DNA from: Pelagicoccus enzymogenes
Lineage (GTDB): Bacteria > Verrucomicrobiota > Verrucomicrobiia > Opitutales > Opitutaceae
DNA: 49,779 bases
Direction of reading: 5' to 3'
NCBI RefSeq assembly: GCF_014803405.1
Contig: NZ_JACYFG010000057.1
Location: 1-49,779, forward strand
Of the stretch, positions 1 to 7,553 are shown in pieces. Made by a program: the position numbers and the translations under genes. The notes below the pieces were generated by a model, which made no database searches, was not told the origin of the DNA, and saw only the letters and a program-made list of their open reading frames with translations. Positions within the stretch are counted from its first letter, which is position 1; each line of letters starts with the position of its first letter.

Positions 1-7
1 TCGAAGA

Positions 8-754
8 ATGAATTTAGATTGGGCAGAGCTTTTGTGTAAGATCAACGACATGTTCGTTAATCTCACTCGCGAGAAGATTTTCAAGAAGGAAACGAACGAC
101 TTTAAGAAGCACGTAAGATCGTGCCTAAAATTAAACGACGAAAGTGATTGGAACTACATTCTCGCCTCAGAAGACATTCTGGAGGATTCAAACGCTGCCA
201 TTCAGAACTTCCTAAAATTTGGCATTAGCGGCCCAACTAAGTATGACGAGTTGGGAGAAAAGTATTTGAGACTTTATGGCCTACTCAACGCGGTATACCT
301 GCAGCAAAATGCCCTGCTTAGCTTGGCGAAGTTCTTTCAGCATCCAAATTATTCCAAAATGAGAGAAGACTTAGAAAGTCTTCAAATCAGGCGTATCAGA
401 AATCAACTGGGGGCTCATAGTGTAGATTTCTTCGAGGAAGAAGGGTTCCCGAATAGAGCCTTTGTTCCAGTTCGGATCTCCTTAGAAGACTTCCATGTCG
501 AGTTCTTTGAGCACACTAAGGATGAGATGCATAAAGCAGACTTAAAAGAATCGATTGAAGAGCATCTAAAACTAGCATCACACGTATATCTGGACGTGAT
601 TGAGAAGTCCATTAGGACCATTTACAAAAACAACCCTGAAAAAATTGAATCCCTAATCGAAGCTTTCAGTCCGTTTAGGGAACGATTAAAAGGAAACATA
701 GTTTACGTGAGCCCGAATGGGGACGTACTCGTAATCCGCACAATTCAAACATGA
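8..754 (+). CDS. Orphan protein with HEPN-like Rx5H motif
   Basis: A 248-residue, mostly helical, hydrophilic protein that I do not recognise as a named family. No signal peptide or membrane segment is visible. Residues about 85-140 form a helical stretch ending in R131-N-Q-L-G-A-H137, which fits the Rx4-6H motif of HEPN ribonuclease-like domains, with the polar residue usual after the Arg. HEPN proteins are often RNases in toxin-antitoxin, abortive-infection or CRISPR contexts, but a single short motif is weak evidence. The gene is visibly AT-richer than the genes from 2 kb onward, and a toxin-antitoxin pair follows within 600 bp, so an acquired accessory patch is likely. No partner nucleotidyltransferase lies beside it in the window, although the left side is cut off at base 1. 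The ORF is certain; the function is only suggested. Confidence 0.6.
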   Translation: MNLDWAELLCKINDMFVNLTREKIFKKETNDFKKHVRSCLKLNDESDWNYILASEDILEDSNAAIQNFLKFGISGPTKYDELGEKYLRLYGLLNAVYLQQNALLSLAKFFQHPNYSKMREDLESLQIRRIRNQLGAHSVDFFEEEGFPNRAFVPVRISLEDFHVEFFEHTKDEMHKADLKESIEEHLKLASHVYLDVIEKSIRTIYKNNPEKIESLIEAFSPFRERLKGNIVYVSPNGDVLVIRTIQT

Positions 755-927
755 GTACGAATACAATATGTTCGAACCAGGCAGAGCTCACAACTCCGGA
801 CGCTGCGTGCCCTACGTCGTGAGTCTTTGGCGATATGCGAAGAATTGAATTCGGTAACCTATTGGTAACATTTACCTGATAGGATCAATGCCTTCACGCA
901 TTATAAATCTAAAATAAGTAAGATAAA

Positions 928-1122
928 ATGAAATCAGAGAAATCTAAAAAAATTCAAGCAGCCTCATTAGGAGCTTGTTTCGGCGTGGCTTTTGGTGCCG
1001 CAGCCAACACTGTCTTCGGAGACAGCATCCTGGGCGTTCCAGCACTTTCGATAGGACTACTAGCTGGTATGTGCTTGGGTTACGTTCTTGGTGATAAACT
1101 TACCAAAGGTTTCGATAACTAG
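928..1122 (+). CDS. Small glycine/alanine-rich membrane protein
   Basis: A 64-residue ORF with a basic N-terminus (MKSEKSKKIQ) followed by two hydrophobic, Gly/Ala-rich segments (about residues 11-29 and 35-55) and a short charged tail. This is a layout for a two-pass inner-membrane peptide with GxxxG-like packing (GACFGVAFGAA). No family is recognised. There is only a weak purine stretch in front of the start and no clear Shine-Dalgarno sequence. It stands alone between the HEPN-like gene and the toxin-antitoxin pair and shares their AT-rich flanks. It could be a holin-like or stress peptide, but nothing in the sequence decides this. Confidence 0.45.
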   Translation: MKSEKSKKIQAASLGACFGVAFGAAANTVFGDSILGVPALSIGLLAGMCLGYVLGDKLTKGFDN

Positions 1123-1172
1123 CTCTCTGTAACTGCTTTTCGTTTTACACATAAAATGTTGAAAATCCGGGA

Positions 1173-1200
1173 TTACATCCTTCCCAAGAATATGTATAAT
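1173..1200 (+). promoter_or_regulatory. Candidate promoter for yefM-yoeB
   Basis: A perfect -10 hexamer TATAAT (1195-1200) lies 16 bp after TTACAT (1173-1178, four of six matches to TTGACA). It would give a leader of roughly 145 bases before yefM. Matched by eye only. Confidence 0.4.
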
Positions 1201-1245
1201 ATAGCAAATAACATCACTCAAAATCTCATAACATGAGGCATATCA

Positions 1246-1293
1246 AGTCCTCGCTCACAACTCCAGGGGCTCCGCCCCCTTCGCGTGAGGACT
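1246..1293. repeat. GC-rich hairpin in the yefM leader
   Basis: GGGGC (1266-1270) and GCCCC (1274-1278) form a tight stem. It is nested in a longer imperfect inverted repeat (agtcctcgctcac at 1246-1258 against gtgaggact at 1285-1293). No T-tract follows, so it is not a standard terminator. It may be a REP-like palindrome or a leader structure between the candidate promoter and yefM. Confidence 0.4.
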
Positions 1294-1334
1294 CCACGTG
1301 GGCGAAGAATCGAAAATTGACTTTCGCGTCATTC

Positions 1335-1352
1335 TGGACACTTTCCTGTCCA
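1335..1352. promoter_or_regulatory. Palindrome before yefM, candidate operator
   Basis: TGGACA (1335-1340) and TGTCCA (1347-1352) form a perfect 6-bp inverted repeat with a 6-base spacer, ending one base before the yefM ATG. YefM/Phd antitoxins repress their own operon by binding short palindromes (the E. coli yefM operator has a TGTACA core). Position and symmetry suit this role, but binding is inferred. Confidence 0.4.
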
Positions 1353-1353
1353 T

Positions 1354-1611
1354 ATGAAAGCAATCACCTACACTGCCGCGAGAGAGAATCTCGCATCAAC
1401 CATCGATCGAGTCTGCAACGATCGAGATCCGGTCATCATCACTCGCAAGAGGAACCAGTCGGTCGTCATGATCTCCCTAGAGGACTACGAAGCCCTTGAG
1501 GAAACCGCCTATCTGCTCAGAAGCCCAGCGAACGCAAAAAGACTGATTTCGGCCATAGAAAACCTCGAGAAAGGAAAAGCAGAAGTGAAGGAGATCGATC
1601 TCGAGGCATGA
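1354..1611 (+). CDS. yefM: Antitoxin YefM (Phd/YefM family)
   Basis: An 85-residue Phd/YefM antitoxin. Residues 1-58 carry the family pattern: MKAITYTAARENLASTID, the PVIITRKRNQSVVMISLEDY segment, and then EETAYLLRSPANAKRLI. This is the DNA-binding, dimerising N-terminal domain. The acidic tail from about residue 60 is the expected toxin-neutralising segment, disordered until bound. The protein should bind YoeB and repress the shared promoter, with the palindrome at 1335-1352 as a candidate site. The stop overlaps the yoeB start by four bases (ATGA), the usual translational coupling of such pairs. The ORF beginning at 1233 in another frame overlaps this gene and is rejected. Confidence 0.93.
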   Translation: MKAITYTAARENLASTIDRVCNDRDPVIITRKRNQSVVMISLEDYEALEETAYLLRSPANAKRLISAIENLEKGKAEVKEIDLEA

Positions 1612-1862
1612 ATCTGATTTTCACCCCGGAAGCTTGGGAGGACTACGCCTACTGGCAAAAGACCGACAAGCGAATCACGAAAAGAATCCACCAGCTCATC
1701 AAGGACATTCAGAGAAGCCCCTTTGAAGGAATCGGCAAACCCGAAGCTCTGAGGCATAACCTGTCAGGATGCTGGTCTCGAAGAATCACAGAAGAGCACA
1801 GGATAGTCTATAAGGTCACAGACGAAGGAATCGCGTTCCTGCAAATGCGATACCACTACTGA
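1608..1862 (+). CDS. yoeB: Toxin YoeB, mRNA interferase of the RelE superfamily
   Basis: An 84-residue protein of the same length as E. coli YoeB and alignable end to end (W-E/D-D-Y-x-Y-W-Q near the N-terminus, then SRRITEEHRIVY). All residues needed for ribosome-dependent mRNA cleavage are present: Glu46, Arg59, Arg65, His83 and the C-terminal Tyr84 (ending MRYHY). The toxin therefore looks intact and active when freed from YefM. It cleaves mRNA in the ribosomal A site, slowing translation under stress. It overlaps yefM by four bases and is presumably co-transcribed from the same promoter. Confidence 0.95.
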   Translation: MNLIFTPEAWEDYAYWQKTDKRITKRIHQLIKDIQRSPFEGIGKPEALRHNLSGCWSRRITEEHRIVYKVTDEGIAFLQMRYHY

Positions 1863-1991
1863 AGAAAAGAATGCCCATCAATAAAGGGACCTTCGAACCG
1901 TAGATTCGCATTGGCCCATGCTTGAACAAGCCGCGGTCCAAGTCTTTATCAGTCGGATACGCTATGTACGTTTGTTGTTCGCTTACTCTTT

Positions 1992-2029
1992 CGCAGCTCG
2001 GTACCGAGACGTAGCGGACCGTAGCTGCG
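1992..2029. terminator. Hairpin between convergent yoeB and nitrilase genes
   Basis: CGCAGCT (1992-1998) pairs with AGCTGCG (2023-2029), continued inward by CGGT/ACCG, and a 12-bp palindrome CTCGGTACCGAG sits at 1997-2008. It lies between convergent genes, where a bidirectional terminator would be expected, but no T-run follows. Confidence 0.3.
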
Positions 2030-2049
2030 GCCTGTCCACGCCGAGTCCC

Positions 2050-3627
2050 TCACGAGAAGCGGACTCGCTTGATTCGCTTCTGCGGTCTTAAGCGGTATAG
2101 GTCTTCGCGCCGGGCGCCGAGGGGGCGTACCGTACCCACGTCGCGCTGCATGGCCAAGGTATTCAGGTCAAGGTCGCAAATGACCACCGTCTCCGCGTTG
2201 GGATCGGCCTCGCCAGCGATGGCGTCCACGGGAAAGGCAAAGTCGCTCGGCGTGAAGACAGCCGCTTGACCGTAGTTGATCAGATAGTTTTCGTAGGTCG
2301 GCAAGTTGCCCACGTTCCCTGCCATCACGACGTAAACATAGTTTTCCGTGGCTCGGGCTTGGGCGCAAAAGCGCACTCTATTGTACGCTTTCTTCTCATC
2401 CGTGCTGTAGGGCACGAAAATGACTTCGGCGCCTGCTAGAGCCAGCAAGCGCGACGCCTCGGGAAATTCGACGTCGTACGAGAGCTGGATGGCCACGCGA
2501 GCCATCGACGTATCGAAAATCTTGAGACAGTCTCCCGGTGTCATCCCCCATTCGTTCGCATCCGTCGGGGTGATGTGAAGCTTCTCCTGGAAATCGACCT
2601 GACCATCCGGACCGAAGAGGAAGCCTACGTTTTTGAGGGAAGCATCTTCGTTCACCACGGGAATCGAGCCGCCTACGATGTACAAGCCGTTTTCCTTGGC
2701 CAGGCCTTTGAGCAACTCGAGGTAGCGGTCCTTCATCTTGGCGAGCTCGCGAATAGCCACCTTGGGTTCCCAGTCCTGCGGCATCAGGCAAAACAGCTGG
2801 GCTGTGAACAGTTCCGGCAAAACGAGAAAGTGGCAGTGGTAACTGCTCGCCGTGGAAACAAAGAACTTGACCGTCGCCTCGAACTCTTCCCAGCGATGGA
2901 TTCGCCGCATCTCCCACTGCGCCGCGCAAACGCGAATGCTGCGCACGGGGCGTTTGAGCGGGGCGGCCGCGATCATGCGGCGAGCCGGATCGAAGGTCGG
3001 ATTCGGCATCTCCAAATAGGTCGAGTAATTCATGCTCGACTCGTCCGCCATGAAGTCGAACAGGAGGCGCTTCACTTTGTAGCCCGCCCGCAAATGGGCC
3101 AAGAGGGCATAGTCCTTCAGCTCGCCCGCCGTGACCTTCTCCACGAACTCCTCCGGCGTCATGCGCCCCGCGAACTCGCTGTACTGGGGAATTCGGCCGT
3201 AGGCGACCATGCGGCGCAGGTTGTAACGGCTGAGCAACTCCTTGCGTTTCTCGTAGAGCAAGCTGGCGATTCGCCTGCCCCGGTAGTCCGGCCGTACCGC
3301 GATGTCCGCCCCGTAGAGGGTGTCTCCACTCGGCTCGTGCGTGCTGAAGGTGTAGCCCCCGGTGATTTCAGAGTAGGAGTAGACGTGCTTTTCGCCCAAG
3401 TCGTCCAGCTGCACGATGAGAGACGTGGCGTAGCCGACCACCTTGCCGTCCGCTTCGGCGAGGAACTGTCCCTCGGGAAAGGCTGTCATCTGCAGCTCGT
3501 GCAGGCGTTCGTCAAAAACCTCTTCGGGAGAGTAGTCCGGGTAAGCTGCCTCGTGGCAGTCCATGATCCCCGGAATGTCCTCCATCGTCCAGTTTCGCAC
3601 CACGATGGAGCTTTTAGGCGGTTTCAT
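2050..3627 (-). CDS. GNAT acetyltransferase fused to carbon-nitrogen hydrolase
   Basis: A 525-residue two-domain cytoplasmic protein. Residues about 8-170 are a GNAT N-acetyltransferase domain (VVRNWTMEDIPGIM at the start; YRGRRIASLLYEKR is the acetyl-CoA pyrophosphate loop). Residues about 230-510 are a nitrilase-superfamily domain. This fusion is a known architecture, but its substrate is not established. In the nitrilase domain Glu272 (LPELF) and Lys349 (EKLHITP) of the Glu-Lys-Cys triad are present. At the nucleophile position the sequence reads LSYDVEFPE where most members have ICYDxxFPE, so residue 383 is Ser (codon TCG at 2481-2479), not Cys. The second domain may therefore be a non-catalytic pseudo-hydrolase or a divergent enzyme. 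It is a single-gene unit, divergent from the exported-protein gene at 3773. Confidence 0.88.
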   Translation of the reverse strand: MKPPKSSIVVRNWTMEDIPGIMDCHEAAYPDYSPEEVFDERLHELQMTAFPEGQFLAEADGKVVGYATSLIVQLDDLGEKHVYSYSEITGGYTFSTHEPSGDTLYGADIAVRPDYRGRRIASLLYEKRKELLSRYNLRRMVAYGRIPQYSEFAGRMTPEEFVEKVTAGELKDYALLAHLRAGYKVKRLLFDFMADESSMNYSTYLEMPNPTFDPARRMIAAAPLKRPVRSIRVCAAQWEMRRIHRWEEFEATVKFFVSTASSYHCHFLVLPELFTAQLFCLMPQDWEPKVAIRELAKMKDRYLELLKGLAKENGLYIVGGSIPVVNEDASLKNVGFLFGPDGQVDFQEKLHITPTDANEWGMTPGDCLKIFDTSMARVAIQLSYDVEFPEASRLLALAGAEVIFVPYSTDEKKAYNRVRFCAQARATENYVYVVMAGNVGNLPTYENYLINYGQAAVFTPSDFAFPVDAIAGEADPNAETVVICDLDLNTLAMQRDVGTVRPLGARREDLYRLRPQKRIKRVRFS

Positions 3628-3682
3628 AATTCGTACGTATTGAAAATTTAGCTACAAACTAGTCCTCATTTTTGAAAAATCC

Positions 3683-3704
3683 AGCGCAATTAGCGATTTG
3701 CGCT
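3683..3704. promoter_or_regulatory. Inverted repeat in divergent intergenic region
   Basis: AGCGCAA (3683-3689) and TTGCGCT (3698-3704) are perfect inverted copies with an 8-base spacer. They sit in the 145-bp gap between the divergent nitrilase-fusion and exported-protein genes. The geometry fits a regulator-binding site. No regulator is identified. Confidence 0.35.
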
Positions 3705-3772
3705 TCCCGACTTTTTGCATATGGTCCGCCGCTAAGTTTTCCCTTTTTTAAAATCCATCGTAGACCATCTAT

Positions 3773-4186
3773 ATGAAGCACTTCAACGCAGCCTTCCTTC
3801 GCTCACTTTTCGCCTTCTTCGCCCTCGCCCTCTGCGCCGCAGCGCACGGACAAGACGCCAACAAGACGGAATTCGGCCCCTACGTCGCCCTCACCCGCGA
3901 CGCCAACATCGTGCAAGACGTCAAGGTCGAGGAAAACGGGCGCATCTACCTGCTGCTCAATCCTGACTTCAAGGAAAAGGAAATCATCCTCAAGAATTCC
4001 TCCGCTCTCAAGTCCGGCTACCGCAAGTGGTTCAACGGCGAGTTCGAGCTCGTCTCCCCCGCCAACCAAGGCAAGGCTCCGGGCGAATACACGGACTGGG
4101 TCACGACTAGCGGCAACTACGTGGAGTACTACATGGAGGGCAAGCTGATCCTTCACCTCGCCAAGAAGTCGGTAGCGAATCGCTAG
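3773..4186 (+). CDS. Exported protein of unknown function
   Basis: A 137-residue protein with a clear Sec signal peptide: a basic-polar start, a hydrophobic core (about residues 9-22, SLFAFFALALCAAA) and a probable signal peptidase I site after AHG or GQ near residue 26-27. The mature part of about 110 residues is charged, with alternating hydrophobic residues that suggest a small beta-rich periplasmic domain (GRIYLLLN, FELVSP, YVEYYMEGKLILHL). No cysteine pair or enzymatic motif is visible, and I do not recognise the family. It lies about 170 bp upstream of the ion-transport operon on the same strand. Co-transcription is possible but not shown. Confidence 0.65.
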   Translation: MKHFNAAFLRSLFAFFALALCAAAHGQDANKTEFGPYVALTRDANIVQDVKVEENGRIYLLLNPDFKEKEIILKNSSALKSGYRKWFNGEFELVSPANQGKAPGEYTDWVTTSGNYVEYYMEGKLILHLAKKSVANR

Positions 4187-4357
4187 CGAGCTTTTGCCCC
4201 GCCCGCCCGGCAAGGCAGAGAATCCTACAGCGAAGCTCGCGCCGGCCGGATGGGCATCGGGCAACGCCCCGCACTTCCCGCACCTCCCCTCTACGCTTCC
4301 AAGGTCAAGCAAACCGCGCCCCTCGCCTCTCGCCCCAGAAACCTTCCCGCCCCTGCC

Positions 4358-5230
4358 ATGCCGGACTCCACCAAACAAGCCTTCGACTGGCGAAACGCTG
4401 TCGACCAAACCTACGACGAAGTTTCCCAACAACTTCTCGACTACCTTCCCCAGCTGCTCGGCGCCCTCGCCCTCTTCCTCTGCGGATGGGCGATTGCCTA
4501 CGTCCTGCGGCTGCTTACTCGCAAGCTCGTGCAGGGACTCAATTCCGTCTTCCGCAAAGTAGCGAAGGGCGACGGCGAAGAACGCAAACGGATCAAGGAG
4601 TCCTACTCCCTCATCATCAGTGGCCTCGTCTTTTGGTCCGTGCTCATCTTCTTCGTCGCGGCCAGCGCCAACCTGCTGGGCTGGAGCATGTTTTCCATTT
4701 GGCTGGATAGCATCGTCGGATTTCTCCCCAGTCTCGTCACGGGACTGCTCATCATCCTCGCTGGATACCTCATCAGCAATGCAGCCCGCTCCGCGATTTC
4801 CGGAGCCGCCGCCCGCTCCTCCATCCCTCGCGCCGCCGCCCTTCCGCGCCTCGTACAGACCGTCATCATTTTCGCCACCGTCATCATCGGAGCCGAGCAG
4901 ATGGGCCTCAACGTACACTTCCTCACCAACATCGTAGTCGTCACCAGCGGCATCCTGCTCGCCGGCGCCGCCCTCGCCTTCGCCCTGGGCGGACAAACCC
5001 TTGTCGCCAACACCCTCGGCGCCCGGCACCTCAACCAACATTGCCAAATCGGAGACCAAGTCGTCATCGGCGAACGGAAAGGCGAAATCGTGGAGGTGAC
5101 CCGCACCGCCATCATCCTCGACACTGCGGAGGGCAAGCTGGTAGTGCCCGCAAAATTCTTCGACGAACAGGCGACCCTCGTAACCTCGGAAGGCTTCCAG
5201 GCCAAATCCGCAGCCAGCCAAGATGAGTAA
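4358..5230 (+). CDS. MscS-like mechanosensitive channel, TM-helix type
   Basis: A 290-residue membrane protein. I chose the ATG at 4358 (MPDSTKQAFDW) over the upstream ATG at 4250 because the added 36 residues are low-complexity and unlike a family N-terminus. Hydrophobic segments lie at about residues 25-48, 88-110, 119-140, 162-183 and 188-215. The N-terminal part (LLDYLPQLLGALALFLCGW) matches the conserved TM-helix repeat of MscS-like proteins. The pore-lining part is followed by a short soluble beta segment (CQIGDQVVIGERKGEIVEV) typical of the MscS beta domain. Such channels release osmolytes or conduct ions at the inner membrane. The stop overlaps the next gene by 8 bp, tying it to two MgtE-related genes, so a role in magnesium or osmotic homeostasis is inferred. 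Confidence 0.82.
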   Translation: MPDSTKQAFDWRNAVDQTYDEVSQQLLDYLPQLLGALALFLCGWAIAYVLRLLTRKLVQGLNSVFRKVAKGDGEERKRIKESYSLIISGLVFWSVLIFFVAASANLLGWSMFSIWLDSIVGFLPSLVTGLLIILAGYLISNAARSAISGAAARSSIPRAAALPRLVQTVIIFATVIIGAEQMGLNVHFLTNIVVVTSGILLAGAALAFALGGQTLVANTLGARHLNQHCQIGDQVVIGERKGEIVEVTRTAIILDTAEGKLVVPAKFFDEQATLVTSEGFQAKSAASQDE

Positions 5231-6065
5231 ACGGAAAGCGACCCTCGCCCTTGCCTACCTCAAGGACCATCCCAAGTCGGCGGCCCGCACCCTCGAGCTC
5301 GCCCCACCGTCCGAAATCGCCAGCTTCCTGGCCGAAACCCCGGCCCCCTTCGCGGTCCTCGTCGTCGCCCACATGCTTCCCCACGTCGCCGCACGCGCCT
5401 GCCGGCTCATGCCCGTGGACGCGGCGGTAAGCCTGCTCTCGCTGCTCGAGCCCGTGACCATCGCAGCCATCTTTCGCTACCTCCCTCCCGAACTTCGACA
5501 GAAACTCCAGACGGAACTCCCCAGCCGCAAGCGCCGCGCCTCCGGAGCCCTGCTCGGCTACAGCCAAAACGCGGTCGGAAGCTGGATGATCCCCGACGCC
5601 CCGGTACTGCCAAGCGACGGAAAAGGAGCCCAAGCCCAGTCCATCATCGAAACGATGGAGGGCAGCCAAAAGGCGGACCACCTCTTCGCCATCGACAGGG
5701 ACCGCCACCTTGTCGGGCGTATCCACATTTCCGATGCGCTCGCCCTAAAGCCGGAACAAGACATCCTTCCAGCCCTCAAGCTGGACTGCCGCGCCCTCAA
5801 TGGCAGGACCCGGCTCGAGCAAGCTGCCGAACATCCCGATTGGGACAGCTACGATGTCATGCCCATCGTGGGACCCAACAACCGATACAACGGATCGCTA
5901 CGGCACGTCGACTTGCGACGCGGCCTGCGGCATCTCGCCAAGATGGCCCGTTCGCGAGACCTGGAGTCGGGCATCGGCAACAACCTTTCCGACTACCTAC
6001 ACAGCCTCCTGTCCACGCTTTCCGGAATGGCTCACATGATCGACTCAGACACCCGCAGCCCATGA
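5223..6065 (+). CDS. Soluble MgtE-N/CBS protein without channel domain
   Basis: A 280-residue cytoplasmic protein built like the regulatory half of MgtE. Residues about 15-100 are a helical repeat resembling the MgtE N domain (EIASFLAETP, AVSLLSLLEPVTIAAIF). Residues about 115-240 form a CBS-domain pair (HLFAIDRDRHLVGRIHISDAL and YDVMPIVGPNNRYNGSLRHVDL). There is no transmembrane part, and the gene ends after a short helical tail. In true MgtE the N and CBS domains close the pore when Mg2+ is bound, so this stand-alone copy could be a sensor or a hetero-partner of the adjacent channel (inference). It overlaps the upstream channel gene by 8 bp and full-length mgtE by four bases (ATGA), so all three are almost certainly one operon. 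Confidence 0.8.
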   Translation: MSKRKATLALAYLKDHPKSAARTLELAPPSEIASFLAETPAPFAVLVVAHMLPHVAARACRLMPVDAAVSLLSLLEPVTIAAIFRYLPPELRQKLQTELPSRKRRASGALLGYSQNAVGSWMIPDAPVLPSDGKGAQAQSIIETMEGSQKADHLFAIDRDRHLVGRIHISDALALKPEQDILPALKLDCRALNGRTRLEQAAEHPDWDSYDVMPIVGPNNRYNGSLRHVDLRRGLRHLAKMARSRDLESGIGNNLSDYLHSLLSTLSGMAHMIDSDTRSP

Positions 6066-7393
6066 ACACTGCCCCAGCCACCGAGATCAAAGAGGACCCC
6101 ATCTACAAGCTCAACCGGGACTACCTCCTCAACTTCACCACCGACGCCGCACGCCGCATCGAAGCCATGCGGTCCAGCGAAGCGCTCGACGTCCTCGAGG
6201 AACAGCCGGCGCACGTGCTCGCCCGCGTCTTCGAACGCCTCAACCCCGGAGCCGCGGACAACCTGCTGAAGCAGCTTCCCGAAGCGGTCGCCACCGAACT
6301 GCTCAAGACGATCGACATCCGCAGCGGCTCCGCTCTGCTCAGCCGTTGCCCCCAAGAAAGGCGCGAAGCGCTGCTCGCCCGCATGGACAAAGGGATAGCC
6401 AAGGAGTACGCCTCGCTGCTGGAGTACCCGGAGGATTCCGCGGGCCGCATCATGCAACCGCATGTCGTCGCTTTCAATCAGAGCGTCACCGTCGACGCCG
6501 CCATCAGCCAGATCAAGCGTCGCAAGGTGTCCAGCCTCCACCACTTGCTCTTGCTCGACGACAACTTGCGCCTGGTCGGCTCCGTCGATATCCAACGCAT
6601 CGCCTTGGCCGACGGTCACGAAACGCTTGCATCCCTGTCCAGCCCAGTAAAGGCCGTCGTGCAAAGCCTCGATCCCCGCGAAGACGTAGTCGCGAAAATG
6701 GAGAAGCACCGAGTCGACGCCATCCCGGTCGTCGATATGGATAACCGCATCCTCGGCGTGATCGAAGGCCAAAACCTCATTGACGCCCTGCGCGAAAACC
6801 TCGCCTCGGACATGCAGACCATGGTGGGCGCCAGCAAGGACGAACGAGCCCTCTCCAGCTCCGTCTTCGCCGTCAAGCGCCGCCACCCGTGGCTGCAGAT
6901 CAACCTCCTTACCGCCTTCCTCGCCGCCGCAGTCGTGGGAGCCTTCGAAGGCATCATTACCAAGTACACGGCCCTCGCCATCCTCCTTCCTATCGCCGCC
7001 GGCCAATCGGGCAACGCCGGCGCCCAGGCCCTCGCCGTCACCATGCGCGGCCTCACCTTGCGCGAGATTTCCATGCGACACTGGCTGCGGGTCATGCTCA
7101 AAGAATGCGGAGCCGGCCTGCTCAACGGCTTGGGAATCGCCATCACCTGCTCCGCCGGGATCTACCTCTGGAGCCGCAGCTTCGGGCTCGCGCTCGTGAT
7201 GGCCCTCGCGATGATCGTGTCCATGACCATCGCCGGAGTCTCCGGAGCCGTAGTGCCGATCCTGCTCAAACGCTTCGGAATGGATCCCGCCCAATCCTCC
7301 TCCATTGTCCTCACGACCGTGACCGACATCGCCGGCTTCATGTCCTTTCTCGGTATCGCCACCCTCCTTTCCCCCTTGCTGGAAGCGGGCTGA
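6062..7393 (+). CDS. mgtE: Magnesium transporter MgtE
   Basis: 443 residues, the usual MgtE length, from the ATG that overlaps the preceding stop by four bases. The longer frame opening at 5840 runs through that neighbour and is rejected. Domain order is complete: N domain (about 10-130), CBS pair (about 135-260, with AGRIMQPHVVAFNQSVTV and DAIPVVDMDNRILGVIEG), connecting helix, and five membrane segments (about 285-440). Channel signatures include AGQSGNAGAQALAVTMRGL and the near-C-terminal TTVTDIAGFMSFLGIA, whose Asp lies at the cytoplasmic Mg2+ site of characterised MgtE. It should be a homodimeric inner-membrane Mg2+ channel gated by intracellular Mg2+. The extra soluble paralogue next door is the unusual feature. 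Confidence 0.93.
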   Translation: MNTAPATEIKEDPIYKLNRDYLLNFTTDAARRIEAMRSSEALDVLEEQPAHVLARVFERLNPGAADNLLKQLPEAVATELLKTIDIRSGSALLSRCPQERREALLARMDKGIAKEYASLLEYPEDSAGRIMQPHVVAFNQSVTVDAAISQIKRRKVSSLHHLLLLDDNLRLVGSVDIQRIALADGHETLASLSSPVKAVVQSLDPREDVVAKMEKHRVDAIPVVDMDNRILGVIEGQNLIDALRENLASDMQTMVGASKDERALSSSVFAVKRRHPWLQINLLTAFLAAAVVGAFEGIITKYTALAILLPIAAGQSGNAGAQALAVTMRGLTLREISMRHWLRVMLKECGAGLLNGLGIAITCSAGIYLWSRSFGLALVMALAMIVSMTIAGVSGAVVPILLKRFGMDPAQSSSIVLTTVTDIAGFMSFLGIATLLSPLLEAG

Positions 7394-7397
7394 ACTT

Positions 7398-7426
7398 TTG
7401 ACAGTTCACGCCATTGAGCATATCCT
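7398..7426 (+). promoter_or_regulatory. Candidate sigma-70 promoter after mgtE
   Basis: A perfect -35 hexamer TTGACA (7398-7403) is followed by a 17-bp spacer and TATCCT (7421-7426, four of six matches to TATAAT). It lies just after the mgtE stop and about 128 bp before the ATG of the next gene, so that gene is probably transcribed on its own. Confidence 0.5.
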
Positions 7427-7553
7427 GCTTTATCGAGGACGTGCCTTACCAGTCCGGCCCAGCCCCAGCGCCCCGTCCCCGTCTCAGCACAGTGGATACA
7501 GAACCCAGCTTTTAATTGAGAATAATACTGACCCAGTTTGTCCCAATCTTTCA

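Noticed and set aside
1233-1499. 88-residue frame starting in the yefM leader
   Set aside because: It overlaps yefM in a different frame and includes the GC hairpin; yefM itself is unmistakable.
2575-3651. 358-residue open frame on the plus strand
   Set aside because: Antisense to the GNAT-nitrilase fusion, which has recognisable domains; this frame has none.
3803-5221. 472-residue open frame on the minus strand
   Set aside because: It runs antisense through the exported-protein gene and the MscS-like gene, both of which have clear protein features. Its own translation is Gly/Asp/Glu-rich and low-complexity, a by-product of the GC-rich codon pattern.
6032-7294. 420-residue open frame on the minus strand
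   Set aside because: Antisense to mgtE; His/Gly/Asp-rich with no domain.
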